Source of the DNA: Actinomycetaceae bacterium
GTDB taxonomy: Bacteria > Actinomycetota > Actinomycetes > Actinomycetales > Actinomycetaceae
Length of the DNA: 62,247 nt
Assembly (NCBI GenBank): GCA_030537795.1
Contig: JAUNVE010000008.1
Span: 1 to 62,247 of the forward strand
Direction of reading: 5' to 3'
Below, piece after piece: positions 52,841 to 61,402 of the stretch. The notes under the pieces are model-generated. The model saw only the letters and a program-made list of their open reading frames with translations, was not told where the DNA came from and searched no databases. How positions within the stretch are numbered: position 1 is the first letter of the stretch; each line of letters opens with the position of its first letter. Position numbers and translations under genes: made by a program.

Positions 52841-55800
52841 GTGAACGCTAAACCCGCTGGCCTGTACTCATTCGGCGCGAAACTGCGCCGCGCCACCCCT
52901 TCCAAGGACGCTCGCGCCATGTTTGCCGAGGGCGGTCGTGACGCCGACGTCTTCTACCGCCAACGCTGGAGCTTCGACAAGATCGTGCGCTCAACGCACG
53001 GCGTGAACTGCACCGGCTCATGTTCGTGGAAGGTCTACGTCAAAGACGGCATTATTGTGTGGGAAACTCAGCAAACCGACTATCCCACCACCGGCCCAGA
53101 TATGCCCGAATACGAGCCGCGCGGCTGCCCTCGCGGAGCATCGTTTAGCTGGTATGAGTACTCCCCCACCCGGGTACGCTACCCCTATATTCGCACCCAA
53201 CTCCTCGATGCGTGGCGCAATGCTCGCAAGCAGCATCCGGATCCAGTCGAAGCCTGGGAATCCATTCAGGCTGATCCCGAGGTTCGCCGCTCCTATGTGA
53301 GTGCTCGAGGCCGCGGTGGCATGGTTCGGGCCAGTTGGGAAGAAGCCATGGAGATCGTCGCCGCCGCCAACGTCTCCACCATTAAAAACTACGGTCCCGA
53401 TCGGATCGCCGGATTCTACGTTATTCCCGCTATGTCAATGATTTCCTACGGGGCAGGAGGCCGCTACCTCCAACTCATCGGCGGCGTGGGACTGTCCTTC
53501 TACGACTGGTACGCCGATCTTCCGGTGGCATCACCACAGGTATTCGGTGACCAAACAGACGTTCCCGAATCCGGTGACTGGTACAACGCCGACTATCTCA
53601 TCATGTGGGGGTCGAATGTACCGCTGACCCGTACCCCGGACGCACATTTCATGACCGAGGCCCGCTACCACGGCCAAAAAGTCGTGACTGTATCGCCCGA
53701 CTTCGCCGAAAATACGAAGTTTGCTGACGAGTGGCTCCGTTCCCATCCCGGAACTGACGGGGCCATCGCCTTCGCCATGGGACACGTCATCCTCAAAGAA
53801 TTCCACGTCGAAAAACGCACCCCGTTCTTCCTCGACTACATGAAGCACTACACGGATTCACCGTTCCTCGTTGAACTTGATCCGGCCACCAACGGAGACT
53901 CCTATATCCCCGGCAAGTTCGTCACCGCCGCCGGCGTCACCTGCCAGGAGGCCGCCGACGCTCCCCACCCAGAATTCCGACTCATGGTCATGGAGGCCGA
54001 CGGAACGGTGCGCGATCCGGGCGGCACACTGGCCGACCGGTACGGGGACGCGGCAGAAGGAAAATGGAATCTGACTCTCGATGGAGTAGAACCCGTGCTG
54101 TCGGTTGCCGACACAAACGAGTGGAAACCCGTTGAGATTTCGCTTCCACGCTTCGACCTCCCCGCCTCTAAAACCGACAAGGGTTCAGTTGGAGCAGGCG
54201 TCGTCAAACGCGGAGTTCCAGCTCGAGAAATCGACGGCAAACTCGTCACCACGGTGTACGACCTGGTTTTGGCCCACTACGGCGTCGAACGCGAAGGCAT
54301 GGTGGGCGACTGGCCCGAATCCTACGACGATATTTCCCAGCCGGGCACTCCGGCCTGGGCGGAGGAACATTCCGGCGTCCCAGCTGCGCAGATTGCCCGC
54401 GTCGGCCGTGAGTTCGCGCAGTCCGCGATTGATTCGGGCGGACGTTCGATGATTATTATGGGCGCCGGCGTCAACCACTACTATCATGCTGACACTATCT
54501 ACCGGACTTTCTTGGCGTTGACGACCTTCTGCGCCACGCAGGGCAAGAACGGTGGCGGTTGGGCGCACTACGTCGGACAAGAGAAAGTTCGCCCCATTAC
54601 CGGTTGGGCGCAGTATGCATTCGGACTCGACTGGAATCGTCCGCCTCGGCAGATGATCGCAACCGGCTTCTGGTATCTGCTGACCGACCAGTGGCGCTAT
54701 GATCGCCTGAGCGTTGACCGGTTGGCGTCGCCGCTGGCGGATTCAACCGCCGAACGTATGACGACTGCAGATACGCTCATTGAGGCGAGTGAACGCGGAT
54801 GGATGCCCTCTTATCCGACCTTTGATCGCTCGAACCTTGATCTAGCGGAAACCGCCCACGCGCAGGGCAAATCAGCCGGTGACTATATTGCCGAAGAACT
54901 CACCGCCGGACGACTCAAGTTCGCCTGCGCTGATCCAGATAATCCGATGAACTTCTCACGCGTGCTCATTAACTGGCGAACCAACCTGCTGGGATCATCG
55001 GCTAAGGGCACTGAGTTCTTCCTCAAACATATGCTCGGGGTAGACGCAGACGTATCCGCCGATGAACTAGCACCGGAAGAACGCCCCTCCAAGATGGTGT
55101 GGCGCGACAAAGCCGCCGACGGCAAGCTCGACCTCATGGTCACCGCCGACTTCCGCAATACCTCGACAACCCTACATTCGGATATCGTGCTTCCGGCAGC
55201 GACCTGGTACGAAAAACACGACCTCAGTTCCACCGACATGCACCCCTATATCCACTCCTTCAACGAAGTGGTAGCACCGCCGTGGGAGGCGCGTACGGAC
55301 TTTGATATGTTCAAAGACCTCTCGATTCTCGTCTCCCATATGGGTGCCAAGCACCTGGGGGTTCGCCGCGATGTGATTGCGGCACCGCTGGGCCACGACA
55401 GTCCCGATGAGCTAACCATGCCCGGCGGCACCATTCCTCCGCGGGAAGAATGCGGTTGGGTACCGGGCAAGACCATGCCAAAGCTCATTGAGGTCGAACG
55501 CGACTACTCGCGAATTGCGGAAAAGTTCGTCACTCTCGGGCCTCTGGTGGAAAAAGCCGGGATGGGCACCAAGGGCGTCCTGTTCGATGCGAAGCCAGAA
55601 GTCGAACACCTTGCTGAGGTCAACGGCACTCTGCCCACTGCTCTCGGTGATCGTCCTGCTCTCGATACCGATCTCAAGGCCGCTGAAATGGTGCTGGCCC
55701 TATCCGGCACATCTAACGGCCGCCTCGCCCACCAGGGATTCCAGAAGTTGGAAAAGCAAACGGGACAAAAATTCGCAGATTTGGCGGAAGGAAGCGTCGA

Positions 55801-56545
55801 CAAGCGCATCACTTTCGCCGACACGGTTTCCCACCCGCAAGCAGTGGTGACCTCACCGGAATGGTCGGGTTCAGAGCACGGAGGCCGACGCTATTCGGCC
55901 TTCGCCATCAATATCGAACGGATGAAACCCTTCCACACGGTGAGTGGGCGGATGCATTACTATCTCGACCACGACTGGATGCTGATGATGGGAGAGTCAA
56001 TGCCGATCTACCGGCCTCCCCTCGATATGCACCATCTCGCCGGAGAGCCCGCCCCCGGAACTGTTGATCGTGACGGAAACGGGCAAACGGAAGTCGCGGT
56101 GCGCTACCTGACCCCGCACAACAAGTGGGCTATTCACTCCCAGTTCTATGACAATCTCTACATGCTGACCCTCGGTCGCGGCGGGCAGACCGTGTGGATG
56201 TCTATTGCGGACGCGGAGAAAATCGGTGTTAAAGACAATGAGTGGATTGAAGCCTACAACCGCAACGGTGTGGTGGCAGCGCGTGCCATCGTCTCGCACC
56301 GCATTCCCGAAGGCACCGTTTTCATGCATCACGCTCAAGACCGCCAGATCGCTACGCCACTCACCCAGAGCACGGGCAAACGCGGCGGCACTCATAACTC
56401 ATTAACCCGCATTGTATTGAAGCCATCGCATATGGCCGGTGGCTACGGACAGTTCACCTACGCGTTCAACTACATCGGCCCCACCGGCTGTCAACGTGAC
56501 GAAGTGACGATGATCCGCAAACGGACCAAGGAGGTCGACTTCTGA
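52841..56545 (+). CDS. narG: Respiratory nitrate reductase alpha subunit
   Basis: The catalytic subunit (1234 residues) reduces nitrate to nitrite with quinol electrons. The [4Fe-4S] FS0 site is visible as HGVNCTGSCSWKVY followed by CPRGASFSW. The Mo ligand Asp is in FYDWYADLPVASP near residue 225, and GMGTKGVLFD lies in the last third. Length agrees with the family. There is no twin-arginine signal, so the active site faces the cytoplasm as in other NarG. Start GTG 52841 has AGGAG upstream. It overlaps narH by one base. Confidence 0.97.
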   Translation: MNAKPAGLYSFGAKLRRATPSKDARAMFAEGGRDADVFYRQRWSFDKIVRSTHGVNCTGSCSWKVYVKDGIIVWETQQTDYPTTGPDMPEYEPRGCPRGASFSWYEYSPTRVRYPYIRTQLLDAWRNARKQHPDPVEAWESIQADPEVRRSYVSARGRGGMVRASWEEAMEIVAAANVSTIKNYGPDRIAGFYVIPAMSMISYGAGGRYLQLIGGVGLSFYDWYADLPVASPQVFGDQTDVPESGDWYNADYLIMWGSNVPLTRTPDAHFMTEARYHGQKVVTVSPDFAENTKFADEWLRSHPGTDGAIAFAMGHVILKEFHVEKRTPFFLDYMKHYTDSPFLVELDPATNGDSYIPGKFVTAAGVTCQEAADAPHPEFRLMVMEADGTVRDPGGTLADRYGDAAEGKWNLTLDGVEPVLSVADTNEWKPVEISLPRFDLPASKTDKGSVGAGVVKRGVPAREIDGKLVTTVYDLVLAHYGVEREGMVGDWPESYDDISQPGTPAWAEEHSGVPAAQIARVGREFAQSAIDSGGRSMIIMGAGVNHYYHADTIYRTFLALTTFCATQGKNGGGWAHYVGQEKVRPITGWAQYAFGLDWNRPPRQMIATGFWYLLTDQWRYDRLSVDRLASPLADSTAERMTTADTLIEASERGWMPSYPTFDRSNLDLAETAHAQGKSAGDYIAEELTAGRLKFACADPDNPMNFSRVLINWRTNLLGSSAKGTEFFLKHMLGVDADVSADELAPEERPSKMVWRDKAADGKLDLMVTADFRNTSTTLHSDIVLPAATWYEKHDLSSTDMHPYIHSFNEVVAPPWEARTDFDMFKDLSILVSHMGAKHLGVRRDVIAAPLGHDSPDELTMPGGTIPPREECGWVPGKTMPKLIEVERDYSRIAEKFVTLGPLVEKAGMGTKGVLFDAKPEVEHLAEVNGTLPTALGDRPALDTDLKAAEMVLALSGTSNGRLAHQGFQKLEKQTGQKFADLAEGSVDKRITFADTVSHPQAVVTSPEWSGSEHGGRRYSAFAINIERMKPFHTVSGRMHYYLDHDWMLMMGESMPIYRPPLDMHHLAGEPAPGTVDRDGNGQTEVAVRYLTPHNKWAIHSQFYDNLYMLTLGRGGQTVWMSIADAEKIGVKDNEWIEAYNRNGVVAARAIVSHRIPEGTVFMHHAQDRQIATPLTQSTGKRGGTHNSLTRIVLKPSHMAGGYGQFTYAFNYIGPTGCQRDEVTMIRKRTKEVDF

Positions 56546-58188
56546 TGAAGGTCATGGCACAAATCGCGATGGTAATGAATCTCGACAAGTGCATTGGTTG
56601 CCATACGTGTTCAGTCACCTGTAAGCAAGCGTGGACTAACCGCGAAGGTACCGAGTACATCTGGTTCAATAATGTGGAAACACGTCCCGGTGTTGGTTAC
56701 CCACGCACGTGGGAAGACCAAGACAAATGGAAGGGCGGCTGGACCCGCACCGCTACGGGCGGACTCAAACCGAAAGCCGGTGGTCGCCTGAGCAAACTGC
56801 TCCATATCTTCTCTAACCCGCAAATGCCGGGTATGGACAGCTACTATGAGCCGTGGACATACGAATACGACAAGTTGCTTTCTGCTCCCAGTGGAAGCAA
56901 AACACTCCCCGTTGCCCGCGCGAAGTCGCAGGTCACCGGCGAGCATATCGATACAATTTCTTGGGGACCCAACTGGGATGATGACCTGGGCGGGTCAGCG
57001 GAAACTCTGTCCGATGACCAGGTGGCACGCAAGGTTGGACTGAAGATCAAGACCGATATTGAATCGTCCTTTATGTTCTATCTGCCCCGCATTTGCAACC
57101 ACTGCCTCAATCCGACGTGTGTGGCATCGTGCCCGTCGGGAGCCATGTACAAGCGGACCGAGGATGGTATCGTTCTCGTCGATCAGGACCGATGCCGCGG
57201 CTGGCGGATGTGTGTGTCGGGTTGTCCCTACAAGAAGGTGTACTTCAACCACACGACCGGGAAAGCCGAAAAGTGTACGCTGTGCTACCCGCGACTTGAA
57301 ATCGGTCAGCCCACGGTGTGTTCGGAAACCTGTGTCGGACGTCTGCGCTACCTTGGCGTCCTCCTCTACGACGCCGACCGCGTCAGCGAAGCTGCCGCCG
57401 TTAAAGATGAGCAGGATCTCTACGAAGCGCAGCGGGAGATCATACTCGACCCCTATGATCCAGAGGTCATTACTGCCGCCGAAGCATCGGGCGTGCCGGC
57501 CACCTGGATTACCGCCGCACAACAGTCCCCGGTGTATTCGCTCATTAAGACCTACGGGGTCGCTCTGCCTCTCCATCCCGAATATCGCACGCTTCCCATG
57601 GTGTGGTACGTGCCGCCGCTTTCACCCCTGGTAGAAGAAATCACTGCTAGCGGCGCAGACGGGGAAGACCACCGCATTCTATTCACCGCGGTTTCCCACA
57701 TGCGTATCCCCATCGAGTATCTCGCCGGATTACTGACCGCCGGGGATGAAAACCTGGTTGAGCGAGTGTTGCGAAAACTATGCGCCATGCGCTCCCATAT
57801 GCGCGCAGTCCGTCTCGAGGAGAATCCCGACCCTGAGATTGCTACCGCGGTGGGTATGAGCGGGAAAGATTTGGAAGAAATGTACCGTCTTTTGGCGATT
57901 GCGAAATACGATGACCGGTACGTTATTCCCACGGCACAAACCATGTTGCCGCGCGGAATCACCGAACTTGAAGGCCATGAGGAGGCCGCTGAAGCGCTCG
58001 GAATTGGTGCCCCCGATGGTTGTTCGGTGTCTTTCGAAGCTCTACGCGGAGCCCGAGAGCGAGCCGCCGCTAGCGGGAGCGCCAATTGTCCCCTCATGCC
58101 TCAAGGCACTGGACGGATTAACTTACTGACCTATCAGGGTGACCTGCGCGACGCTGTTCCAAATAAAAGCGATGTGAATGTGCCGTGA
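56545..58188 (+). CDS. narH: Respiratory nitrate reductase beta subunit
   Basis: The electron-transfer subunit of 547 residues carries four Fe-S clusters. Cys groups are CIGCHTCSVTCKQAW, CNHCLNPTCVASCPSG, CRGWRMCVSGCPYKK (Trp in place of one Cys, as in the [3Fe-4S] site) and CTLCYPRLEIGQPTVCSETC. It passes electrons from NarI haem to NarG. It overlaps narG by one base and narJ by four bases. Confidence 0.97.
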   Translation: MKVMAQIAMVMNLDKCIGCHTCSVTCKQAWTNREGTEYIWFNNVETRPGVGYPRTWEDQDKWKGGWTRTATGGLKPKAGGRLSKLLHIFSNPQMPGMDSYYEPWTYEYDKLLSAPSGSKTLPVARAKSQVTGEHIDTISWGPNWDDDLGGSAETLSDDQVARKVGLKIKTDIESSFMFYLPRICNHCLNPTCVASCPSGAMYKRTEDGIVLVDQDRCRGWRMCVSGCPYKKVYFNHTTGKAEKCTLCYPRLEIGQPTVCSETCVGRLRYLGVLLYDADRVSEAAAVKDEQDLYEAQREIILDPYDPEVITAAEASGVPATWITAAQQSPVYSLIKTYGVALPLHPEYRTLPMVWYVPPLSPLVEEITASGADGEDHRILFTAVSHMRIPIEYLAGLLTAGDENLVERVLRKLCAMRSHMRAVRLEENPDPEIATAVGMSGKDLEEMYRLLAIAKYDDRYVIPTAQTMLPRGITELEGHEEAAEALGIGAPDGCSVSFEALRGARERAAASGSANCPLMPQGTGRINLLTYQGDLRDAVPNKSDVNVP

Positions 58189-58829
58189 GCGATCTAGACG
58201 GACTCTTTGATGCCCATATGGCGATCGGGCTGGCTCTCGATTATCCGGGAGACGACTGGTCTGAGCGCCTGGATGCCATCGAGCAAGTAACGCTGGCTGA
58301 GTCAGTGGCTATCCCCCTGCGACGCTTCCTTGAGGTCGCACGCGAATGGGGGCCGGTGCGTTTGCGCGAACATTATGTAGCAACATTCGATAATAAGCGG
58401 CGTTGCAACCTGTATATGACCTACTTCAATATGGGTGATACCCGTCGCCGCGGGGCAGCTTTAGTGAATTTCTCCACCCTCTACCGAGCGGTTGGATACG
58501 AACCCGATGACAAGGAATTGCCTGACTATCTACCACTTCTGCTGGAATTGTCGGCGCGTTCGCGTGATCTCTTGGTGAGTGAAGTTCTGGCAGCTGTCCT
58601 GCCCGGGATAGAAATCACCCGGCAAGCGCTGAATCGTTTTAACAGTCCCTACGCCCATGTACTCGACGCGCTAAAAGCCACTCTTCCGTCACTGACAGAG
58701 GACCAGCGCGCACACGTCATGAGCTTGATCACCCAGGGACCTCCTAATGAACTTGTGGGACTGTCCGATACCCAATTGCCGGTCTTCGCCAAAGGTCAGT
58801 TGCCCGTTTTTGCGAAAGGATTATCATGA
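58185..58829 (+). CDS. narJ: Nitrate reductase assembly chaperone (delta subunit)
   Basis: This 214-residue helical chaperone inserts the Mo cofactor into NarG and guides assembly, and is not part of the final enzyme. Family features are LREHYVATFDNKRRCNLYMTYF and GYEPDDKELPDYLPLLLEL. The C-terminus carries an exact tandem repeat of eight residues, QLPVFAKG, just before the stop. Start GTG 58185 overlaps the end of narH, and the stop overlaps narI by four bases. Confidence 0.93.
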   Translation: MSDLDGLFDAHMAIGLALDYPGDDWSERLDAIEQVTLAESVAIPLRRFLEVAREWGPVRLREHYVATFDNKRRCNLYMTYFNMGDTRRRGAALVNFSTLYRAVGYEPDDKELPDYLPLLLELSARSRDLLVSEVLAAVLPGIEITRQALNRFNSPYAHVLDALKATLPSLTEDQRAHVMSLITQGPPNELVGLSDTQLPVFAKGQLPVFAKGLS

Positions 58830-59632
58830 CCGCAGAGATGTTTTTCTGGGTCGGCGTGCCCTACGCTGCGTTGGCAGCACTCATAATCGGCCTTATCTGG
58901 CGCTGGAAAACCGATCAGTTCGGCTGGACGTCGCGTTCGTCCCAGTGGCATGAAAACGCAATCTTGCGGTGGGCCTCTCCACTATTCCACTTTGGAATTA
59001 TCTTCGTATTCTTCGGCCACGTAGCGGGGATGTTGGTGCCGAAATCCGTCACCGCGGCGATGGGGGTCAGTGACCATCTGTACCATCTCGGCGCCGTCGG
59101 CATGGGTGGTATTGCCGGACTGATGACACTCGTTGGCGCCACAGCACTCATCTACCGCCGTTTCGTCATTAAGTCCGTGCGTCTGAAGACAACCCGCGGC
59201 GATATCATCATGTACATCCTGCTGATGATCCCCATTGTTCTCGGCTTCGCCGCAACGCTGATTAACCAGGTATTCGGCAAGCCCGGCGGTTACGACTACC
59301 GGGAAACTATCGGCCCGTGGATTCGCTCAATCTTGACATTCCAACCGCAGCCTGAACTCATGACGGATGTACCGTTATCATTCCAGCTCCACGTGATTGC
59401 CGGCCTGCTCCTATTTGCGATCCTGCCGTTTACCCGCCTGGTTCATATCGTGTCTGCTCCGGTGGCTTACCCCACTCGCCCCGATATCGTCTACCGTTCA
59501 CGGGAAGAATCTAATGCACTCAACGGTCGCGTCGGAGCATCCGGTAATGCTCAGCGCGACTACTCACGTGGTTGGAAACCGGTGCGCAAGCAGTCACACG
59601 AGTCGGAGGATGTACCGTATGTCGGGGCCTAA
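58826..59632 (+). CDS. narI: Respiratory nitrate reductase gamma subunit (cytochrome b)
   Basis: A 268-residue membrane subunit with five helices that takes electrons from the quinol pool. Haem ligands are the His pairs in PLFHFGIIFVFFGHVAG and SFQLHVIAGLLLF...RLVHIVSAP. The polar C-terminus of about 45 residues faces the cytoplasm. The final 14 bases overlap the molybdopterin gene that follows. Confidence 0.95.
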   Translation: MTAEMFFWVGVPYAALAALIIGLIWRWKTDQFGWTSRSSQWHENAILRWASPLFHFGIIFVFFGHVAGMLVPKSVTAAMGVSDHLYHLGAVGMGGIAGLMTLVGATALIYRRFVIKSVRLKTTRGDIIMYILLMIPIVLGFAATLINQVFGKPGGYDYRETIGPWIRSILTFQPQPELMTDVPLSFQLHVIAGLLLFAILPFTRLVHIVSAPVAYPTRPDIVYRSREESNALNGRVGASGNAQRDYSRGWKPVRKQSHESEDVPYVGA

Positions 59633-60209
59633 CGCGCCCGAGCCTGCCGCCGCGGCCAAAGGAAGTGAGCGCAAATCACGACCGCAGACCTCGCGCAATA
59701 AACTGACACCACTTGAGGTGGATGTGCCCGGTGCGGTCATTACCGTCTCCACCCGCTGCGCCAACGGTGAACGAGAAGACAAGTCGGGGCCGGTAGCAGT
59801 ATCTGAACTGGCCAAGTGGCGGATCCTCAGCCCAGACCCGATGGTCGTTCCCGGAGAAGTCGATGTGGTGCGCGCGGCCATTGCCGAGGCGATTGCTGGT
59901 GGGGCTCGCTTCATTCTCACTACGGGAGGTACAGGAGTTACCCGAGAGGACGTTGTCCCCGAAGCCTGCGAGGCACTCATCGCGCAGAGACTGTGGAATA
60001 TTGAAACGCAGATCCTGCTGCGCGGCCTCGAAAATACTCCCCTGGCGGGACTGTCTCGGGCGATGGTTGGAATCGTACGAGAAGACTCTGAGCGCGGCGT
60101 AGTACTTGCCAATGCGCCGGGATCTCGCGGCGGAGTCAAGGACACGGTCGCCGTGGTGGCCCCCCTGTTCCCCAATCTACTCGAACAGCTAGATAATCCC
60201 GACCTCTAG
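59619..60209 (+). CDS. Molybdopterin adenylyltransferase-like protein (MoaB/MogA family)
   Basis: MogA/MoaB proteins adenylate molybdopterin before MoeA acts. The 196-residue product has a disordered, Ala/Lys-rich head of about 35 residues, then AVITVSTRCANGEREDKSG, FILTTGGTGVTREDVVPEA and ANAPGSRGGVKD, the conserved substrate-binding loops. ATG 59619 has GGAGG nine bases upstream and lies inside the end of narI, so it belongs to the nar operon. MoaB and MogA cannot be separated by eye. Confidence 0.9.
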   Translation: MSGPNAPEPAAAAKGSERKSRPQTSRNKLTPLEVDVPGAVITVSTRCANGEREDKSGPVAVSELAKWRILSPDPMVVPGEVDVVRAAIAEAIAGGARFILTTGGTGVTREDVVPEACEALIAQRLWNIETQILLRGLENTPLAGLSRAMVGIVREDSERGVVLANAPGSRGGVKDTVAVVAPLFPNLLEQLDNPDL

Positions 60210-60263
60210 CCACCGCAGATCCCATCATTCAATTCATTCTGCTGATCCGGTTAGAGTGATGGT

Positions 60264-61025
60264 ATGACAATGCACGCCCACACTGATTCCCCTTCCGCTA
60301 CGCAGTGTGCACACGCATCTCATTGCCCGCGTCCCGTCCGCCTCGAAGTTCTTGCTCGTACCCCTCTTTTTCACGGTATGGGCGACATTCTTTCCAATGT
60401 CGAAAAACGGATGAGAGCGCAGGCGTGGGCTACCGGAGAATATCTATATATGGAGGGCGACCGGGCTCACGATCTCTTCGTACTTGCCTCCGGAAGCGCA
60501 AAAGTCATCAAAACCACCGTCGATGGCGTTGAAACCATCTTTGAGATCCTCGGTCCCGGAGATCTTTTCGGCGGCCTATCGAATCTCGGCATTGCTCACT
60601 ACAGTGAATCCGTGCAAACTCTCGAGCCAACCTGCGCGCTCCGGATCGGCTCGTCAGATTTTCGCCGGCTATTGGCTGATTATCCCCAGGTCGCAGTTCG
60701 CGCGTTTGACGAAGTTACCACCCAATTGCTCGATGCGCGTGGAATCTTCAAGAAAACGTCAACCGGTACGGTACGCGAGAGAGTTGCATATGCTCTGCTT
60801 CGATTAGCCGGGAAATTCGGTGAACAGCAATCGACTGCGCTGGTCATACACGTGCCGCTCTCGCGCTCCGAGATCGCTGCCATGACCGGATCAACAACTG
60901 AATCTGTCAGCCGTGTGATGAGTCAGATGCGACGAGACGGCATTATAGGGCCAGGAAGAAAGCAGATATCGATCGTGAAGCTATCCCAGTTGCAAGAACT
61001 GGCACAAGAGTTCACCTTAGATTGA
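60264..61025 (+). CDS. CRP/FNR-family regulator, probably an oxygen-responsive FNR type
   Basis: A 253-residue regulator with an N-terminal Cys region, a cyclic-nucleotide-type beta roll (about 30-140), a dimer helix and a winged helix-turn-helix (about 170-235). The recognition helix TTESVSRVM has Glu213, Ser216 and Arg217, the E..SR set that reads TTGAT in E. coli FNR. Cys15 and Cys21, with Cys124 at the place of E. coli Cys122, may hold a [4Fe-4S] cluster, although FNR normally has four Cys ligands. It lies between the nar/moco genes and a metal-transport pair. A perfect FNR box follows its stop. Confidence 0.88.
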   Translation: MTMHAHTDSPSATQCAHASHCPRPVRLEVLARTPLFHGMGDILSNVEKRMRAQAWATGEYLYMEGDRAHDLFVLASGSAKVIKTTVDGVETIFEILGPGDLFGGLSNLGIAHYSESVQTLEPTCALRIGSSDFRRLLADYPQVAVRAFDEVTTQLLDARGIFKKTSTGTVRERVAYALLRLAGKFGEQQSTALVIHVPLSRSEIAAMTGSTTESVSRVMSQMRRDGIIGPGRKQISIVKLSQLQELAQEFTLD

Positions 61026-61036
61026 TCTAGATCAAT
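61023..61036. promoter_or_regulatory. Perfect FNR box (TTGAT-N4-ATCAA)
   Basis: TTGATCTAGATCAA matches the FNR consensus exactly. It overlaps the stop codon of the FNR-like gene and lies about 90 bases before the metallochaperone start. A weak -10, TACCTT at 61059-61064, would put the box near -41.5, the usual position for class II activation. Confidence 0.75.
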
Positions 61037-61124
61037 GACGCAGCTATATGCGCTGGGTACCTTCGGGAGTGTCCAACAAGCATGCTGGCTTTAATCGCCA
61101 GTCGCTAGTGAAAGGAAACTCCAC

Positions 61125-61361
61125 ATGACCACGTCAAACCCTGTCGAACACACTCTCCTGCGGGCGGAAGGATTCTCGTGCCCATCGTGCGTAAGTAAGA
61201 TCGAAAAACGACTCGGCCGTCTCGAAGGGGTTAAAACAGTGGCGGTTCATTTCGCTACCGCTCGGATTGAAGTCGATCATGACACAACCCTGGTGAGCAC
61301 CGATGACCTCGTCAATGAGGTGCGCAAGGCTGGTTATAAAGCTCAGCCGTCTGCCCTGTAG
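61125..61361 (+). CDS. Heavy-metal-associated (CopZ-like) metallochaperone
   Basis: A 78-residue HMA-domain protein. The metal site is GFSCPSCVSKIEKRL (Cys19 and Cys22), followed by the usual beta-alpha-beta pattern ending in VRKAGYKAQ. AAAGGA precedes the ATG. It lies 41 bases before a P1B-type ATPase gene that lacks its own HMA domain, so it probably delivers metal to that pump. Serine in place of the Met of GMTC and the SCPSC sequence leave the metal open (Cu, Zn or another). Confidence 0.87.
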   Translation: MTTSNPVEHTLLRAEGFSCPSCVSKIEKRLGRLEGVKTVAVHFATARIEVDHDTTLVSTDDLVNEVRKAGYKAQPSAL

Positions 61362-61402
61362 CTTCCATCTATTCTGCACAACTGGAGTATGTCGAGTTAG
61401 CA

